Below, piece by piece: positions 1 to 8,859 of a stretch of 64,000 nt of DNA. Position 1 is the stretch's first letter, and the number at the start of each line of letters is the position of its first letter. Made by a program: the position numbers and the translations under genes. A model generated the notes under the pieces. That model saw only the letters and a list, made by a program, of their open reading frames with translations. It ran no database searches and was not told the origin of the DNA. This stretch comes from Acidobacteriota bacterium. Its GTDB lineage: Bacteria > Acidobacteriota > Thermoanaerobaculia > UBA5066 > Gp7-AA6. The DNA lies in the NCBI GenBank assembly GCA_020199905.1, contig JAIVJS010000006.1, positions 1 through 64,000 of the forward strand. The letters run 5' to 3'.

Positions 1-112
1 GGCCTGGCGCGCCGCTCGCGGCCAGGAGGTTGCGGACCATCGCGCGAACGCCGGCGAACCACCAGTAGCTCTGCTCCAGCCCGTAATTGCGCTGGTACTC
101 GGCGGTCTCCAA
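1..112 (-). CDS. Class I SAM methyltransferase, N-terminal fragment (runs off left edge)
   Basis: The minus strand from a TTG at 112-110 reads openly to the window edge and encodes a start such as LETAEYQRNYGLEQ followed by SYWWFAGVRAMV. An acidic helix followed by a WWF/WWx-GxR motif is typical of the N-terminus of the SAM methyltransferases found in polysaccharide loci; the methyltransferase at 20442-21290 has the related HWWCRSVRR. It starts 8 bp after the serS stop on the same strand, so it may be co-transcribed with serS. The SAM-binding domain lies outside the window. The TTG start is inferred because no ATG or GTG is available in frame in this interval. Confidence 0.55.
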   Translation of the reverse strand, partial: METAEYQRNYGLEQSYWWFAGVRAMVRNLLAASGAPG

Positions 113-120
113 GGCGGCAG

Positions 121-1374
121 CTAGGGGCGCGGGATGCGATCGCCGCCGAAATACGGGCGCAGCGCCGCCGGGATCTCGACCGAGCCGTCCGCCTGCTGGT
201 AGTTCTCGAGCACCGCGACTAAGGTTCGTCCGATCGCCAGTCCCGAGCCGTTCAGGGTGTGCAGGTACTCCGGCTTCTCTCCCTCCGCCCGGCGAAAGCG
301 GATGGACGCCCGGCGCGCCTGGAAATCCTCGAAGTTCGAGCAGGAGGAGATCTCCTTGTACTCGTTCAAGCCGGGCAGCCACACTTCCAGGTCGTAGGTC
401 TTGGCGGGATTGAAGCCCATGTCTCCCGTCGAGAGAGTCACGACGCGGTAGGGGAGCTCGAGGCGGCGAAGGACTTCTTCGGCGTGTCGCGTCAGGGCCT
501 CGTGGATCTCGTAGGAGGACTCGGGCTTCGCGAACGCGACCAGCTCCACCTTGTCGAACTGGTGCTGCCGGATCATTCCGCGCGTATCGCGACCCGCCGC
601 ACCGGCCTCCGAGCGGAAGCACGAGGTCATGGCGGCGTATCGGATCGGGAGCGCGTCTTCGCGCAGGATCTCGTCCCGATGGAGGTTGGTCACGGGAATC
701 TCAGCCGTAGAGATCAGGTAGAGCCCTTCGCGGGTCTTGAAGAGATCGTCCTCGAACTTCGGCAGCTGACCGGTCCCGAAGAGCGACTCGGCGTTGGTCA
801 GAACCGGCGGCAGGATCTCCTCGTAACCGTGCTCGCGCGTGTGAAGGTCGAGCATGAACGCGCCGAGCGCGCGCGAGAGGCGGGCGGCCGCTCCGCGAAG
901 CACCGTGAACCGAGCTCCCGCGATTTTGACCCCTCGCTCGAAGTCGAGGATCCCGAGCGCCGGCCCGAGGTCCCAGTGCGGCTGCGGAGGAAAATCGAAC
1001 GCCCGCGGCTGTCCCCACGTGCGCTCCAGGCGGTTGGCGCTCTCATCTTTTCCTCGCGGGACGGTGGCATGAGGAGCGTTGGGAATGCTCCTTTCGGCGG
1101 CGGCGAGCTCGCTCTCGCGCGCTTCGACGTTCTCTTCGAGACCGCGGATCTCCTCCTTCAGGCGCTTCATCTCGGCGATCGTTTCCGGGTCGGGCTTCGC
1201 GCGCACCGCGGTGAGCTCGTTGCGCCGCCGGCGCTTCTCTTCCAGGCGCGTGACGCTCTCCCGCCGGTCGCGGTCGAGCTCCACGAAGCGATGGATCCCG
1301 GAGGAGGCGTAGCGCTCCGGGAACTCGCGGAGGAGGGATTCCGCCTCCGAACGAAGCCTCTCGCGTGCTAACAT
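121..1374 (-). CDS. serS: Seryl-tRNA synthetase
   Basis: 417 aa, the usual length for bacterial SerRS. It charges tRNA-Ser with serine in the cytoplasm. Residues ~1-110 form the N-terminal antiparallel coiled-coil arm (Arg/Glu-rich, [11 protein letters not shown]). The class II catalytic core follows: motif 2 around [22 protein letters not shown] and motif 3 near the C-terminus ([20 protein letters not shown]). The open frame extends upstream to 1698, but the ATG at 1374-1372 gives the canonical start ([13 protein letters not shown]) and the upstream part is antisense to a glycosyltransferase. Divergent from the plus-strand glycosyltransferase at 1418. Very secure. Confidence 0.97.
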   Translation of the reverse strand: MLARERLRSEAESLLREFPERYASSGIHRFVELDRDRRESVTRLEEKRRRRNELTAVRAKPDPETIAEMKRLKEEIRGLEENVEARESELAAAERSIPNAPHATVPRGKDESANRLERTWGQPRAFDFPPQPHWDLGPALGILDFERGVKIAGARFTVLRGAAARLSRALGAFMLDLHTREHGYEEILPPVLTNAESLFGTGQLPKFEDDLFKTREGLYLISTAEIPVTNLHRDEILREDALPIRYAAMTSCFRSEAGAAGRDTRGMIRQHQFDKVELVAFAKPESSYEIHEALTRHAEEVLRRLELPYRVVTLSTGDMGFNPAKTYDLEVWLPGLNEYKEISSCSNFEDFQARRASIRFRRAEGEKPEYLHTLNGSGLAIGRTLVAVLENYQQADGSVEIPAALRPYFGGDRIPRP

Positions 1375-1417
1375 GAACGTCGCCGGTTTACATCGCGCGC
1401 GTGTCCGAGTCAACCGT

Positions 1418-2410
1418 TTGAGCCCTCCCTTCCAGCTCGCCGAAGTCGATTGCGTCGTGGTCAATCGCGACGGCGGCGACTCCCTTTTCGCGGCCCTCCG
1501 GTCGCTCGAGGCCCAGACGGCGATCGATCTGTCGATCGTGGTCGTCGACAACGCGTCGAGCCCCGAGGAGCGGGAGAGGCTGGGCCGCGAGGCGCCGGAG
1601 GTCCGGGTGATCCCCTTCTCCCGCAACCTCGGCTTCGCCGGGGCCGCGAACGAGGGGATCGCCAGGACGCGCGCCCCTTTCATCCTGCTGCTGAACAACG
1701 ACGCGACCCTTGCGTCCGACTACGTCGCCCGGCTCGCCGCGAGGCTCGGTCTCGACGAACGGCTGGCCGGCGTGCAGGGGCTGGTCCTCACGTCGGACGG
1801 AACGCGCATCGATTCCGCGGGGCTCGACTGGAACTCCCGCCGGGAGGCTGTCCCCCTCCTGGGCGGCGCGGCTCCCTCCTGCGCGCCCTCGGGCGTCTTC
1901 GAGGTGAGCGGCGTCTCGGCGACGGCCGCGCTCTACCGGAGAGACGCGCTCGAGGACGTGGCCGCCCCGGCCGAAGTGTTCGAGCCTTCGTTCTTCGCGT
2001 ACTACGAGGACGTCGACCTCTCTCTCCGGCTGGCGCGCGCCGGGTGGCGCTTCGCCTGCGACCCGGCGGCGCTCGCGCGGCACGAGGGCTCTCGCACCGG
2101 ATCGCGGACTCCCTGGAAGCGCGCCGTCTGGGTCGCGAAGAACCGCTGGCGGACCCTCTTCCGCAACTTCGAGCCGCGGCTCCTCCGGCGCGAGGTGCCG
2201 AGCCTGCTCCGGGCGGACGTCGCGCACGCGCGGTCGCTCGGTTGGCGCGCGCCGCTGCTGCTTCTGGCGGTGTGGAGCGGCCTGGCGTTCACCGCGCGCG
2301 CCGCGCGGGCGGGAGCCGGCGGAGCGAGGCCGCTGGCGGACTGGCCTCGGACGGCCGGCGCCGCGGGGAACCAGGGCAGCCCGGCGGGCCGGGACCGACT
2401 CGCCGGGTGA
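1418..2410 (+). CDS. GT2 family glycosyltransferase (rhamnosyltransferase-like)
   Basis: About 330 aa. A GT-A fold family 2 enzyme, predicted to transfer a sugar from an NDP-sugar to a lipid-linked glycan at the inner membrane. The start [14 protein letters not shown] is followed by the nucleotide-binding VVVDNASS, the DXD-equivalent LLLNNDATL, and the C-terminal acidic motif [12 protein letters not shown] with a following R/H region. A hydrophobic stretch near residue 285 may anchor it. The open frame begins at an ATG at 1373, but that would overlap the divergent serS start; the TTG at 1418 ([11 protein letters not shown]) fits the family start better. First gene of a five-gene plus-strand run; its stop overlaps the next start (GTGA). 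Donor and acceptor cannot be told from sequence. Confidence 0.85.
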   Translation: MSPPFQLAEVDCVVVNRDGGDSLFAALRSLEAQTAIDLSIVVVDNASSPEERERLGREAPEVRVIPFSRNLGFAGAANEGIARTRAPFILLLNNDATLASDYVARLAARLGLDERLAGVQGLVLTSDGTRIDSAGLDWNSRREAVPLLGGAAPSCAPSGVFEVSGVSATAALYRRDALEDVAAPAEVFEPSFFAYYEDVDLSLRLARAGWRFACDPAALARHEGSRTGSRTPWKRAVWVAKNRWRTLFRNFEPRLLRREVPSLLRADVAHARSLGWRAPLLLLAVWSGLAFTARAARAGAGGARPLADWPRTAGAAGNQGSPAGRDRLAG

Positions 2411-3465
2411 GCGCCGGCGCCCCTCCGCCCGAAACGCCGGCGCGACCCTCTCCCGCAACCGGCGGCATCGCGGTCATCCTGGTCTCCTGGAACGATGCGG
2501 ACGACCTCGAGGAAGCCGTGCGGTCGCTCGCTGCGAGCCGCGCCGGATCCGCCCGCCCGGATCTGCCCGTCCGTCTCGTGGCAGTCGGCAACGGGAAGGA
2601 CTCGGTACGCGAGGATCGGATCCGCGCGCTCTGGCCGGAAGCGGTCATTCTGATCAACGCCGAGAACCGCGGGCTCGCGCCCGCCGCCAACCAGGGAGCC
2701 GCGGCCGCGGCGGACGCCGAAATACTTCTTTTCCTGAATCCCGATACGCGGGCGGTGGGGGATCCCTTCCCGGCCCTGGCGCGGGGATTCGAGGAGCACC
2801 CGGAAGCCTCCGCGCTCGCGCCGAGGCTGTGGGACGCCGCGGACGGGCAGCCCGGGCCGCCGGGACGCCGCGCTCTCGCGGCGCCGGGTCGCGAGGACCA
2901 ATTCACCTTTCAGGTCCGGCACCTTCCGCGGCTCGCCTCGGACGCGCGCGAGCTCCTGCTCGGCGAGCATCTGCGGCCGGACGGAGCGGGCCGGCGCGCC
3001 GCACGCTACGCGGATGCCGACCGCGACCGGCCTTTTCCCGTTGAGCAGGCCGCGGCGGCGGCTCTCGCGGTGCGCCGCCGCGCGTTCGATCGCATCGGCG
3101 GATTCGACGAGACGTTCGTGCCTGCCTGGTTCGAGGACGTGGATCTGTGCGCGCGGCTCGCGCCCGAGGGCTCGATCCTCTACTGGCCGTCCGCGCGGTT
3201 CACCCATGCCGGCGGCGTTTCCTCCGCGCGGCTCGGCTACGACCGCTTCCTGCCGATCCTGTACACGAATGCCCTGCGGTACCGGCGCAAGCACTATCCC
3301 GCGGCGTCCCGCGGCGCGTACCGCCTCCTGCTGGCCGGCGGGATGGCGCTGAGGCTCGCCCTCCTCCCGTTTCGCCGGAGCGTCCCGCGGCGGCGGGGAG
3401 AAGCTGCGCGCGCCTACGTTGCGGTCCTGCGGCTGGCGCTCGGGCTCTCGAGGGCCAATCTTTGA
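2407..3465 (+). CDS. GT2 family glycosyltransferase
   Basis: 352 aa from a GTG that overlaps the previous stop by 4 nt. GT2 motifs are in order: IAVILVSWNDADDL at the N-terminus, an ENRGLAPAANQG loop, the DXD-type LLFLNPDTRAV, and AWFEDVDLCARL near residue 240. The central region (~150-210) carries an Arg-rich insertion of about 60 residues that the other two GT2 proteins of this run lack. A short C-terminal hydrophobic segment precedes a basic tail. A paralogue of the enzymes on both sides, so the three probably add successive sugars of one repeat unit. A much longer open frame reaches upstream to 1450 but is only the shadow of the preceding gene. Confidence 0.88.
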   Translation: MSAGAPPPETPARPSPATGGIAVILVSWNDADDLEEAVRSLAASRAGSARPDLPVRLVAVGNGKDSVREDRIRALWPEAVILINAENRGLAPAANQGAAAAADAEILLFLNPDTRAVGDPFPALARGFEEHPEASALAPRLWDAADGQPGPPGRRALAAPGREDQFTFQVRHLPRLASDARELLLGEHLRPDGAGRRAARYADADRDRPFPVEQAAAAALAVRRRAFDRIGGFDETFVPAWFEDVDLCARLAPEGSILYWPSARFTHAGGVSSARLGYDRFLPILYTNALRYRRKHYPAASRGAYRLLLAGGMALRLALLPFRRSVPRRRGEAARAYVAVLRLALGLSRANL

Positions 3466-4442
3466 ACGGACCCCCCGAGCCGCGCCGCCGCCCCGTCGAC
3501 GTCGCGATCATCGTCGTCTCCTACAACGACGCGGCCGACCTCCCGATCTCTCTCGCGTCGGCGCTCGCTCAGCGGGGCGTTTCGCGCGAGGTCCTTCTCG
3601 TCGACAATGCGTCGGCGGACGGTTCGCGGGCCGAAGCGGCGAGACTCGGAGTGCGCGTCGTCGCCCTGCCGGAAAACACAGGGTTCGCCGCGGCGATGAA
3701 CGCGGGCATCGACGCCACCGAGAGCCGCTACGTTCTCGCGCTGAATCCGGACTGCCGCCTCGAGCCCGACTTCGCCGCCACCATCGTGGCGCGCATGGAC
3801 GCTCGGCCCGACGCCGGGTCCGCCTCCGGCCGGCTGCTGCGTGGCGACGGACCGGATCTTCGCCCGTCCGGAGTGCTCGACTCCGCGGGGATCGTGTTCA
3901 GGCCGTCCGGCCGCCACTTCGACCGCGGCGCCGGCGAGCCGGCCGCCGGCCGTTACGAGCGGGAGGAGGAGATCGAGGGCGCGAGCGGGGCCGCCGGCCT
4001 GTACCGGCGCGATGCGCTCGGTGCCGCCCGGATCTCCACCGGATTTTTCGACGCCGATTTTTTCCTTTACCGCGAGGATGCCGATCTCGCCTGGCGTCTG
4101 CGAAATCTCGGGTGGCGGTGCCTCTACGTCCCGGGCGCGCTGGCCTACCACCGCCGGCGCAATCTTCCGGAGCGGCGGCGGCAGATGACGGCGGCGGTCA
4201 ACCTTCATTCGGTCAAGAACCGCTTTCTTCTCCGCATCAACAACCAGTCCGGAGGCGATGCCTTTCGCACTCTGCTGCCCACGCTGGCGCGGGACCTCCT
4301 CGTGATCGGCGCATGCCTGACCGTCGAGCGCTCGTCTCTGCCCGCCTTCCGCTGGCTCTGGCAAAACCGCAAACGTTTGTGGTCGAAGCGCCGCGAGATC
4401 CAGACGCTCCCGAGACTTCAGGGAGCGACAGCTGACAGCTGA
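3462..4442 (+). CDS. GT2 family glycosyltransferase (rhamnosyltransferase-like)
   Basis: 326 aa from a TTG overlapping the previous stop as TTGA. Motifs: VDVAIIVVSYNDAADL, LLVDNASADGS, PENTGFAAAMNAG, the DXD-type LALNPDCRLEP, and FLYREDADLAWRL. This is the third consecutive GT2 in the run. The last residues (ATADS) and the TGA stop are encoded by the first units of a heptanucleotide repeat (4427-4454), so the native C-terminus may have been replaced or extended by the repeat. Substrate unknown. Confidence 0.9.
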   Translation: MNGPPEPRRRPVDVAIIVVSYNDAADLPISLASALAQRGVSREVLLVDNASADGSRAEAARLGVRVVALPENTGFAAAMNAGIDATESRYVLALNPDCRLEPDFAATIVARMDARPDAGSASGRLLRGDGPDLRPSGVLDSAGIVFRPSGRHFDRGAGEPAAGRYEREEEIEGASGAAGLYRRDALGAARISTGFFDADFFLYREDADLAWRLRNLGWRCLYVPGALAYHRRRNLPERRRQMTAAVNLHSVKNRFLLRINNQSGGDAFRTLLPTLARDLLVIGACLTVERSSLPAFRWLWQNRKRLWSKRREIQTLPRLQGATADS

Positions 4443-4454
4443 GAGCTGATAGCT
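4427..4454. repeat. Heptanucleotide tandem repeat, 4 units
   Basis: Four consecutive 7-mers: GACAGCT, GACAGCT, GAGAGCT, GATAGCT. The array begins inside the end of the upstream glycosyltransferase gene, supplies its TGA stop and ends 7 bp before the next ATG. The same kind of 7-bp periodic, imperfect repeat recurs between other genes in this window. Confidence 0.85.
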
Positions 4455-4461
4455 TCCTTCC

Positions 4462-5565
4462 ATGCGCCTGGCGATCCTCGGCACCCGGGGGATACCCGCC
4501 CGCTACGGAGGATTCGAGACGCTGGCGGAAGAGCTCTCGGCGCGTCTCGCCGCGCGAGGTCACGAGGTCACGGTGTACACGCGAACCCGCTACGCCGCCG
4601 CGGGCGTCGAGACCTGGCGCGGCGCGCGCGTACGGGTTCTTCCGACGATCCCGACGAAGTATCTCGACACCGTCGCGCACGGAGCCCTGTCCGCGCTCGA
4701 CGCGGCGCTCGAGCGCTACGACGCGGTGCTCGTCTGCAACGCGATCAACGCGGCTTCCTCCTTCGTTCCGCGTCTCTCCGGCAGGACGCGCGTCGTATTG
4801 AACGTCGACGGTCTCGAGCGCCACCGCCGGAAATGGAGCGCCGCGGGGAAGGCCGCGTATCGAATCTCCGAACGGCTCTCCACGCTGCTTCCCGACACCG
4901 TCGTTTCAGACGCCCGCGTGATCCAGGAGTACTACCGGGAGCGGTACGGATTTCCCACGGTCTTCATCCCCTATGGCGGCGATCTCCCGGCGCCCTCCGG
5001 GACGTCCGCTCTCGAGGTGCTCGGGCTGCGGCCCGAGGGATACGTCCTTTACGTCTCGCGCCTCGAGCCCGAGAACAACGCGCTTGCGGTCGTCGAGGCG
5101 TATCGGAAGGTTCCGGGAACGGTACCCCTCGTGATCGTGGGCGACGCCCCGTATGCGCGCGCGTACATCGAGAGGGTGCGCGCCGCCGCGGACCCCCGCG
5201 TGCTTTTTCCGGGGGCCATCTACGGCGAGGGCTATCGGGAGCTGCTCGCGCACGCGGCGGTTTACGTCCAGGCGACGGAAGTCGGGGGAACCCACCCCGC
5301 CCTCGTCGAAGCGCTCGGTTACGGACGGGTCGTTTGCTACCACCACTCGGCGGAAAACGAGGAGGTGGCGGGCGGCGCGGCTCTTGCGTTCGACGGGCGG
5401 CGACCGGAAACCCTTTCCGGGCTCCTCGCCAGGATCCTGGATGATCCGGCCGCCTTTTCCGTATGGAAAGAGCGAGCGAGAGAACGAACGGAAGAACGGT
5501 ATCGTTGGGATGATGTCGCCAGCCGTTACGAAGCCGTTCTTGAAGGACGGCCCCCCATTTCATAA
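4462..5565 (+). CDS. GT4 glycosyltransferase with DUF1972-type N-terminus
   Basis: 367 aa. The N-terminus MRLAILGTRGIPARYGGFET is diagnostic for the DUF1972 group of GT-B enzymes, usually annotated as rhamnosyl- or other deoxysugar transferases in capsule and O-antigen clusters. The C-terminal half has GT4 features: YVLYVSRLEPENN, a GDAPYARAYI segment, and the EVGGTHPALVEALGYG donor-binding loop with its conserved Glu. Expected to act on the cytoplasmic face of the inner membrane. It starts 7 bp after a heptad repeat and is followed 45 bp later by the glycosylphosphotransferase. Confidence 0.9.
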   Translation: MRLAILGTRGIPARYGGFETLAEELSARLAARGHEVTVYTRTRYAAAGVETWRGARVRVLPTIPTKYLDTVAHGALSALDAALERYDAVLVCNAINAASSFVPRLSGRTRVVLNVDGLERHRRKWSAAGKAAYRISERLSTLLPDTVVSDARVIQEYYRERYGFPTVFIPYGGDLPAPSGTSALEVLGLRPEGYVLYVSRLEPENNALAVVEAYRKVPGTVPLVIVGDAPYARAYIERVRAAADPRVLFPGAIYGEGYRELLAHAAVYVQATEVGGTHPALVEALGYGRVVCYHHSAENEEVAGGAALAFDGRRPETLSGLLARILDDPAAFSVWKERARERTEERYRWDDVASRYEAVLEGRPPIS

Positions 5566-5610
5566 CATCCGGGTCCGCCGGCGGTTCGACCGCCGACGAC
5601 GGACGGCTCG

Positions 5611-7044
5611 ATGCTGAAACAGAAGGCGCGGGCGATCGCGCTCGGGGTGTTGGCGGGAGACCTGGCTCTGACGGCCCTGTCTCTCCCGGTGGCCTACGTG
5701 ATCCGTCACGTGGTGCTGACCTCGCTGTCGCCGTCTCTGTTTCCGAAACCGCTGCACCCCTTCGACCGGTACCTCTTTCTCCTCGTCCTGATCCTTCCGT
5801 TCTGGGCCGTGATGCTGTCCGTGGCCGGGTTCTACCGCAGCCATCGGACGACGCCGCTCGCGGAAGACATCTGGGCGGCGACGAAGGTCGCGGTCGGCGG
5901 CACCGCGATGCTCGCCCTGCTCGTGTACGGCCTGAGGCTCGAGTTCGTCAGCCGGTGGCTGCTCGTCGTCTTCGCCGCCGTCAACTTCGCGTTTCTGGCG
6001 ACGGAGAAGGTCGCGCTGCGCCTCGTCTCGCGATGGGTCCGCTCGCGGGGCTTCAACTTCCGCACCGTGCTGCTCGTTGGCACGGGCCAGAAGGCGGCGC
6101 AGCTCGCCGATTTCCTGGAGGCCCACCCGCACTGGGGTTTCCGGGTGATGGGCTATCTGGACGACGACAACGGGGGCGAGATCCGGCGGGCGAACCGGTG
6201 GCCGTGCGCGGGCAAGATCACGGACCTCGAGAGCGTCCTTCTTCGGGAGGTCGTCGATGAAGTCGTCTTCGTGATCGAGAAGGGAAAGCTCGGCGCCTAC
6301 GAGGAGGCGCTCCTCGTGGCCGAACGGCACGGGGTCCGCGCCCACGTCTCGCTCGACATCTTTCCCCACGTGCTCGCGCGGCCGGTCCTCGAGGAACTCG
6401 ACGGCGTGCCGCTCCTCTCCTTCACGACGACGCCCTCCAACCCGACCCAGCTCGTGGTCAAGCGCGCCATCGACCTCGCCGTGTCGCTATGCCTCTTTCT
6501 CCTGACGCTTCCGATCCAGGTCCTGGCCGTGATCGCGATCAAACTGACCTCACGGGGCCCCGTGTTCTTCCGCCAGGTCCGCTGTGGCTTGAACGGCAGG
6601 CACTTCACGCTCTTGAAGTTCCGGACGATGGATGCGGGCGCCGAGCAGCGTCTGACGGAGGTCTCGCACTTGAACGAGATGTCCGGTCCGGTCTTCAAGA
6701 TGTCGCGGGACCCGCGGTCGACTTTCGTCGGGCGCATCCTGCGGCGCCTGTCGGTCGACGAGCTGCCTCAGCTGTGGAACGTGATCCGGGGAGACATGAG
6801 CCTGGTCGGTCCCCGCCCGCCCCTTCCCGAGGAAGTCTCGCATTACCAGCCGTGGCAGCGCCGCCGCCTGAGCATGAACCCGGGGCTGACGTGCCTCTGG
6901 CAGGTCTCCGGTCGCAACGAGGTGGACTTCGACCGCTGGATGGCCCTGGATCTCAAGTACATCGACACCTGGTCGCCGATGCTCGACCTGAAGATCCTTC
7001 TGAAGACGGTGCCGGCGGTGTTGAGCGGAAGGGGAGCCCGGTAG
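5611..7044 (+). CDS. Polyprenyl-phosphate hexose-1-phosphate transferase (WcaJ/PssY family)
   Basis: 477 aa. Initiating enzyme of surface polysaccharide synthesis: transfers a sugar-1-phosphate from an NDP-sugar to undecaprenyl phosphate. Residues ~8-130 hold about four membrane helices, then a CoA-binding/Rossmann-like domain (VLLVGTGQKAAQLADF, ~155-270), a membrane segment (LAVSLCLFLLTLPIQVLAVI), and the C-terminal catalytic domain with KLTSRGPVFFRQ, LKFRTMDAGA, LRRLSVDELPQLWNV, SLVGPRPPLPEE and PGLTCLWQVSGRNEVDF. All hallmark motifs are intact. Last gene of the run from 1418. It would supply the lipid-linked first sugar for the neighbouring glycosyltransferases. Confidence 0.94.
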   Translation: MLKQKARAIALGVLAGDLALTALSLPVAYVIRHVVLTSLSPSLFPKPLHPFDRYLFLLVLILPFWAVMLSVAGFYRSHRTTPLAEDIWAATKVAVGGTAMLALLVYGLRLEFVSRWLLVVFAAVNFAFLATEKVALRLVSRWVRSRGFNFRTVLLVGTGQKAAQLADFLEAHPHWGFRVMGYLDDDNGGEIRRANRWPCAGKITDLESVLLREVVDEVVFVIEKGKLGAYEEALLVAERHGVRAHVSLDIFPHVLARPVLEELDGVPLLSFTTTPSNPTQLVVKRAIDLAVSLCLFLLTLPIQVLAVIAIKLTSRGPVFFRQVRCGLNGRHFTLLKFRTMDAGAEQRLTEVSHLNEMSGPVFKMSRDPRSTFVGRILRRLSVDELPQLWNVIRGDMSLVGPRPPLPEEVSHYQPWQRRRLSMNPGLTCLWQVSGRNEVDFDRWMALDLKYIDTWSPMLDLKILLKTVPAVLSGRGAR

Positions 7045-7045
7045 G

Positions 7046-7181
7046 AGCTGTCAGCTATCAGCTTTCAGCATCAGCCCAACGCAGACGCCGGTCGCCTTTC
7101 TGGATTCCTACGAACTCGTACGACGCGGGAGCGAAGGACAACCGAAGCGAGGAGTCTCTGGCTGACAGCTGAAAGCCCGAC
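7046..7181. repeat. Two short heptanucleotide arrays in the intergenic gap
   Basis: The gap between the glycosylphosphotransferase and the convergent Hfq-like gene is bounded by two arrays. 7046-7072 has AGCTGTC, AGCTATC, AGCTTTC and a partial unit; 7161-7181 has GCTGACA, GCTGAAA, GCCCGAC. About 90 bp of non-repeat sequence lies between. The arrays read as near reverse complements of one another. They sit where a bidirectional terminator would be expected, but no long perfect stem with a T-run is obvious. Confidence 0.7.
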
Positions 7182-7183
7182 GG

Positions 7184-7552
7184 CTATCTGTTCCCACTCC
7201 CCCTCGGACCCTCGGCTTCGCTTTCCTTGAAGAGGTACTTGATCGACGCCTTCGGGATGAGCAGGTTCGGTCCGCGCTCCCGGTTCACCTTGAGGCAGTG
7301 CTTGTCGTACCACTCGATCCAGCCGTGGATCTGCTCACCGTCGGTCAAGACGACCACCATCGGGGTCTTGGCGGCCATCTGCTTGAGGTAGTAGTAGCTC
7401 TCGGCGTTCGTCTGCTCGGCGGGCGTCTGCTTGCGTTGAGCGAACGTGCGGGTCGGGTAGCGCTCCGCGAGCTCGGATAAGTTCGGGCGTATGAGCTTTC
7501 GGTTTCCGGGCGCCTCGTCCGGGGCACCCCCTGCAGGAATTCCTTTGGGCAC
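7184..7552 (-). CDS. hfq: Hfq-like Sm-fold RNA chaperone
   Basis: 122 aa. Residues ~60-115 match the Sm1-Sm2 architecture of Hfq: TPMVVVLTDGEQIHGWIEWYD (Sm1, with the conserved L..G...G.I..(F/Y)D pattern) and NLLIPKASIKYL where classical Hfq has YKHAIS. Hfq forms hexamers that pair small RNAs with mRNAs. Differences from the usual protein: a ~55-residue Pro/Arg-rich N-terminal extension, and IPK replacing the YKH signature. It lies 45 bp downstream of ricT on the same strand, so the two are probably co-transcribed. Identification rests on the Sm pattern; another Sm-fold function is possible. Confidence 0.78.
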   Translation of the reverse strand: MPKGIPAGGAPDEAPGNRKLIRPNLSELAERYPTRTFAQRKQTPAEQTNAESYYYLKQMAAKTPMVVVLTDGEQIHGWIEWYDKHCLKVNRERGPNLLIPKASIKYLFKESEAEGPRGSGNR

Positions 7553-7597
7553 GTTAATCTTCGAGCCTCCTGAAAAGGCGGGTCTGCGTTGATTCCC

Positions 7598-8353
7598 CTA
7601 AACGGCGGCCTCCGGGAAATTATTCTCCGGTTTCCGGCCTCCGTTGAGAGCCTCCGGGGAGGGCCGTCCGCCCTCGTCCTCGTAGGCCAGGCAGCACATC
7701 AGCCGCCCGCACATCCCCGATATTTTCGAGGGGTTTAGCGAAAGATTCTGGTTCTTGGCCATCTTGATCGTCACCGGGTGAAACCCCTTCAGGAAGGTGG
7801 AGCAGCAGAGCGTCAGCCCGCAGGGACCGAGGCCGCCCCGCATCTTCGTCTCGTCGCGGGGGCCCACCTGCCGCATCTCGATGCGCGTCGGGTATTTGAG
7901 GGCGAGATCGGCCACCAGTTTCCGATAGTCCACACGCGTCTCGCACGTGTAGAAAACGGTGTACTTGCGGGCGTCGAAGCTCTCCTCGGCCCGCACGAGC
8001 TTCAGCGGCAGCCGCTTCTCGGACGCCAGCTCCCGGGTGTCGTTGAAGAACCGGGCTTCGCGTTCGACCTTGGCCTGGTAGTTGGAGATGTCGCCGTCGC
8101 TGGCCACCCGCACCAGCCTCCGGGCTTCCCGGAGCTGGCACTGCTTGACAATCAGCGGGTGGAGCGTCGAAACCTGCCCGTATTCAAGGCCCTGCTCCCC
8201 CTCGACGATGACGCGCTGGCCCTTTTCCAGGGACGCCCCGGAGGTCTCACAGAAGACCACCCGCCCATCCTCGTGCTCGTTGATCCGGATGCCCACATAG
8301 TGGCCTCCGGGATTATAAGAATTGCCCGTCGTGCAGCCGCCGCAACCGGACAT
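7598..8353 (-). CDS. ricT: PSP1 domain protein, RicT/YaaT family
   Basis: 251 aa. A PSP1 C-terminal domain protein. Characteristic segments: GIRINEHEDGRVVFCET, YGQVSTLHPL, LKLVRAEESFDARKYTVFYT, VDYRKLVADLALKYPTRIEM, and the Cys-rich GGLGPCGLTLCCSTFL followed by ISGMCGRLMCCLAYE. The cysteines match those that bind iron-sulfur clusters in the Bacillus RicAFT complex, which controls RNase Y-dependent mRNA maturation. The N-terminus MSGCGGCTTG adds three more Cys. Proximity to the Hfq-like gene suggests a shared RNA-metabolism operon (inference). Confidence 0.92.
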   Translation of the reverse strand: MSGCGGCTTGNSYNPGGHYVGIRINEHEDGRVVFCETSGASLEKGQRVIVEGEQGLEYGQVSTLHPLIVKQCQLREARRLVRVASDGDISNYQAKVEREARFFNDTRELASEKRLPLKLVRAEESFDARKYTVFYTCETRVDYRKLVADLALKYPTRIEMRQVGPRDETKMRGGLGPCGLTLCCSTFLKGFHPVTIKMAKNQNLSLNPSKISGMCGRLMCCLAYEDEGGRPSPEALNGGRKPENNFPEAAV

Positions 8354-8478
8354 GGGGACCCCCTAAACTCTTACCTTAACACGGCTTGTCCGCGCCGGCC
8401 GGCGCCCGTCGCCGGGCGCGGCCAGGCCCGCGGTTAGCCGTGGCGGCGCGCCGGAAACGGCCTTCGCGAGGGAGTTTT

Positions 8479-8805
8479 CTACCAGGCCGGAGCGCTCAAC
8501 TGCCCGATCAGGGTGTCGAGGACGCGCCCGGCGGTGGCGGCCGGGAGGCGTCGGGAGCCCGGCCCGGCGTCACCGTCCCCTTCCACCGTGAAGAGAGGGG
8601 GAGGGGCAGGGTTGTCTTCCCGGATCTCCCGGGCCATCTGCGCGTTCGCGGTCCCGCAGAGAAGCAGGACGGCGTCCACCCGCCGGTTCCGCCCCAGCTT
8701 CTCGAGCGCCTCCTCCGAGTCGCGCGCCCGGAGGACTTCGACGGAGGGATTCCCGCCATCGATTTCAGCGGCGCCCTCGGGCGCGATCACCAGGATCGTG
8801 AACAC
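8479..8805 (-). CDS. Hypothetical protein, degenerate receiver-like
   Basis: 108 aa, not confidently assigned. The pattern MFTILVIAPEGAAE ... VEVLRARDSEEALEKL ... VDAVLLLCGTANAQM resembles the first beta-alpha-beta units of a response-regulator receiver domain, but the acidic pocket and phosphorylated Asp are absent (LLLCG where LLLDL is expected). The C-terminal third is shorter than a receiver domain. Same strand as ricT and the CAP-domain gene. May be a pseudo-receiver or an unrelated small protein. Confidence 0.55.
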   Translation of the reverse strand: MFTILVIAPEGAAEIDGGNPSVEVLRARDSEEALEKLGRNRRVDAVLLLCGTANAQMAREIREDNPAPPPLFTVEGDGDAGPGSRRLPAATAGRVLDTLIGQLSAPAW

Positions 8806-8838
8806 GTCATCTCGAGTTCTTCGTCTCCCTCCTGGATC

Positions 8839-8859
8839 GAACGCTCAACGCTCAACCTC
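8839..8859. repeat. Heptanucleotide repeat, 3 units
   Basis: GAACGCT, CAACGCT, CAACCTC. It overlaps the 3' end of the CAP-domain gene on the minus strand: the codons for the last residues (EVER) and the TGA stop lie in the repeat. The preceding GGATC before the array is shared with a site near 37855, and GGATT with one near 57415. Confidence 0.75.
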
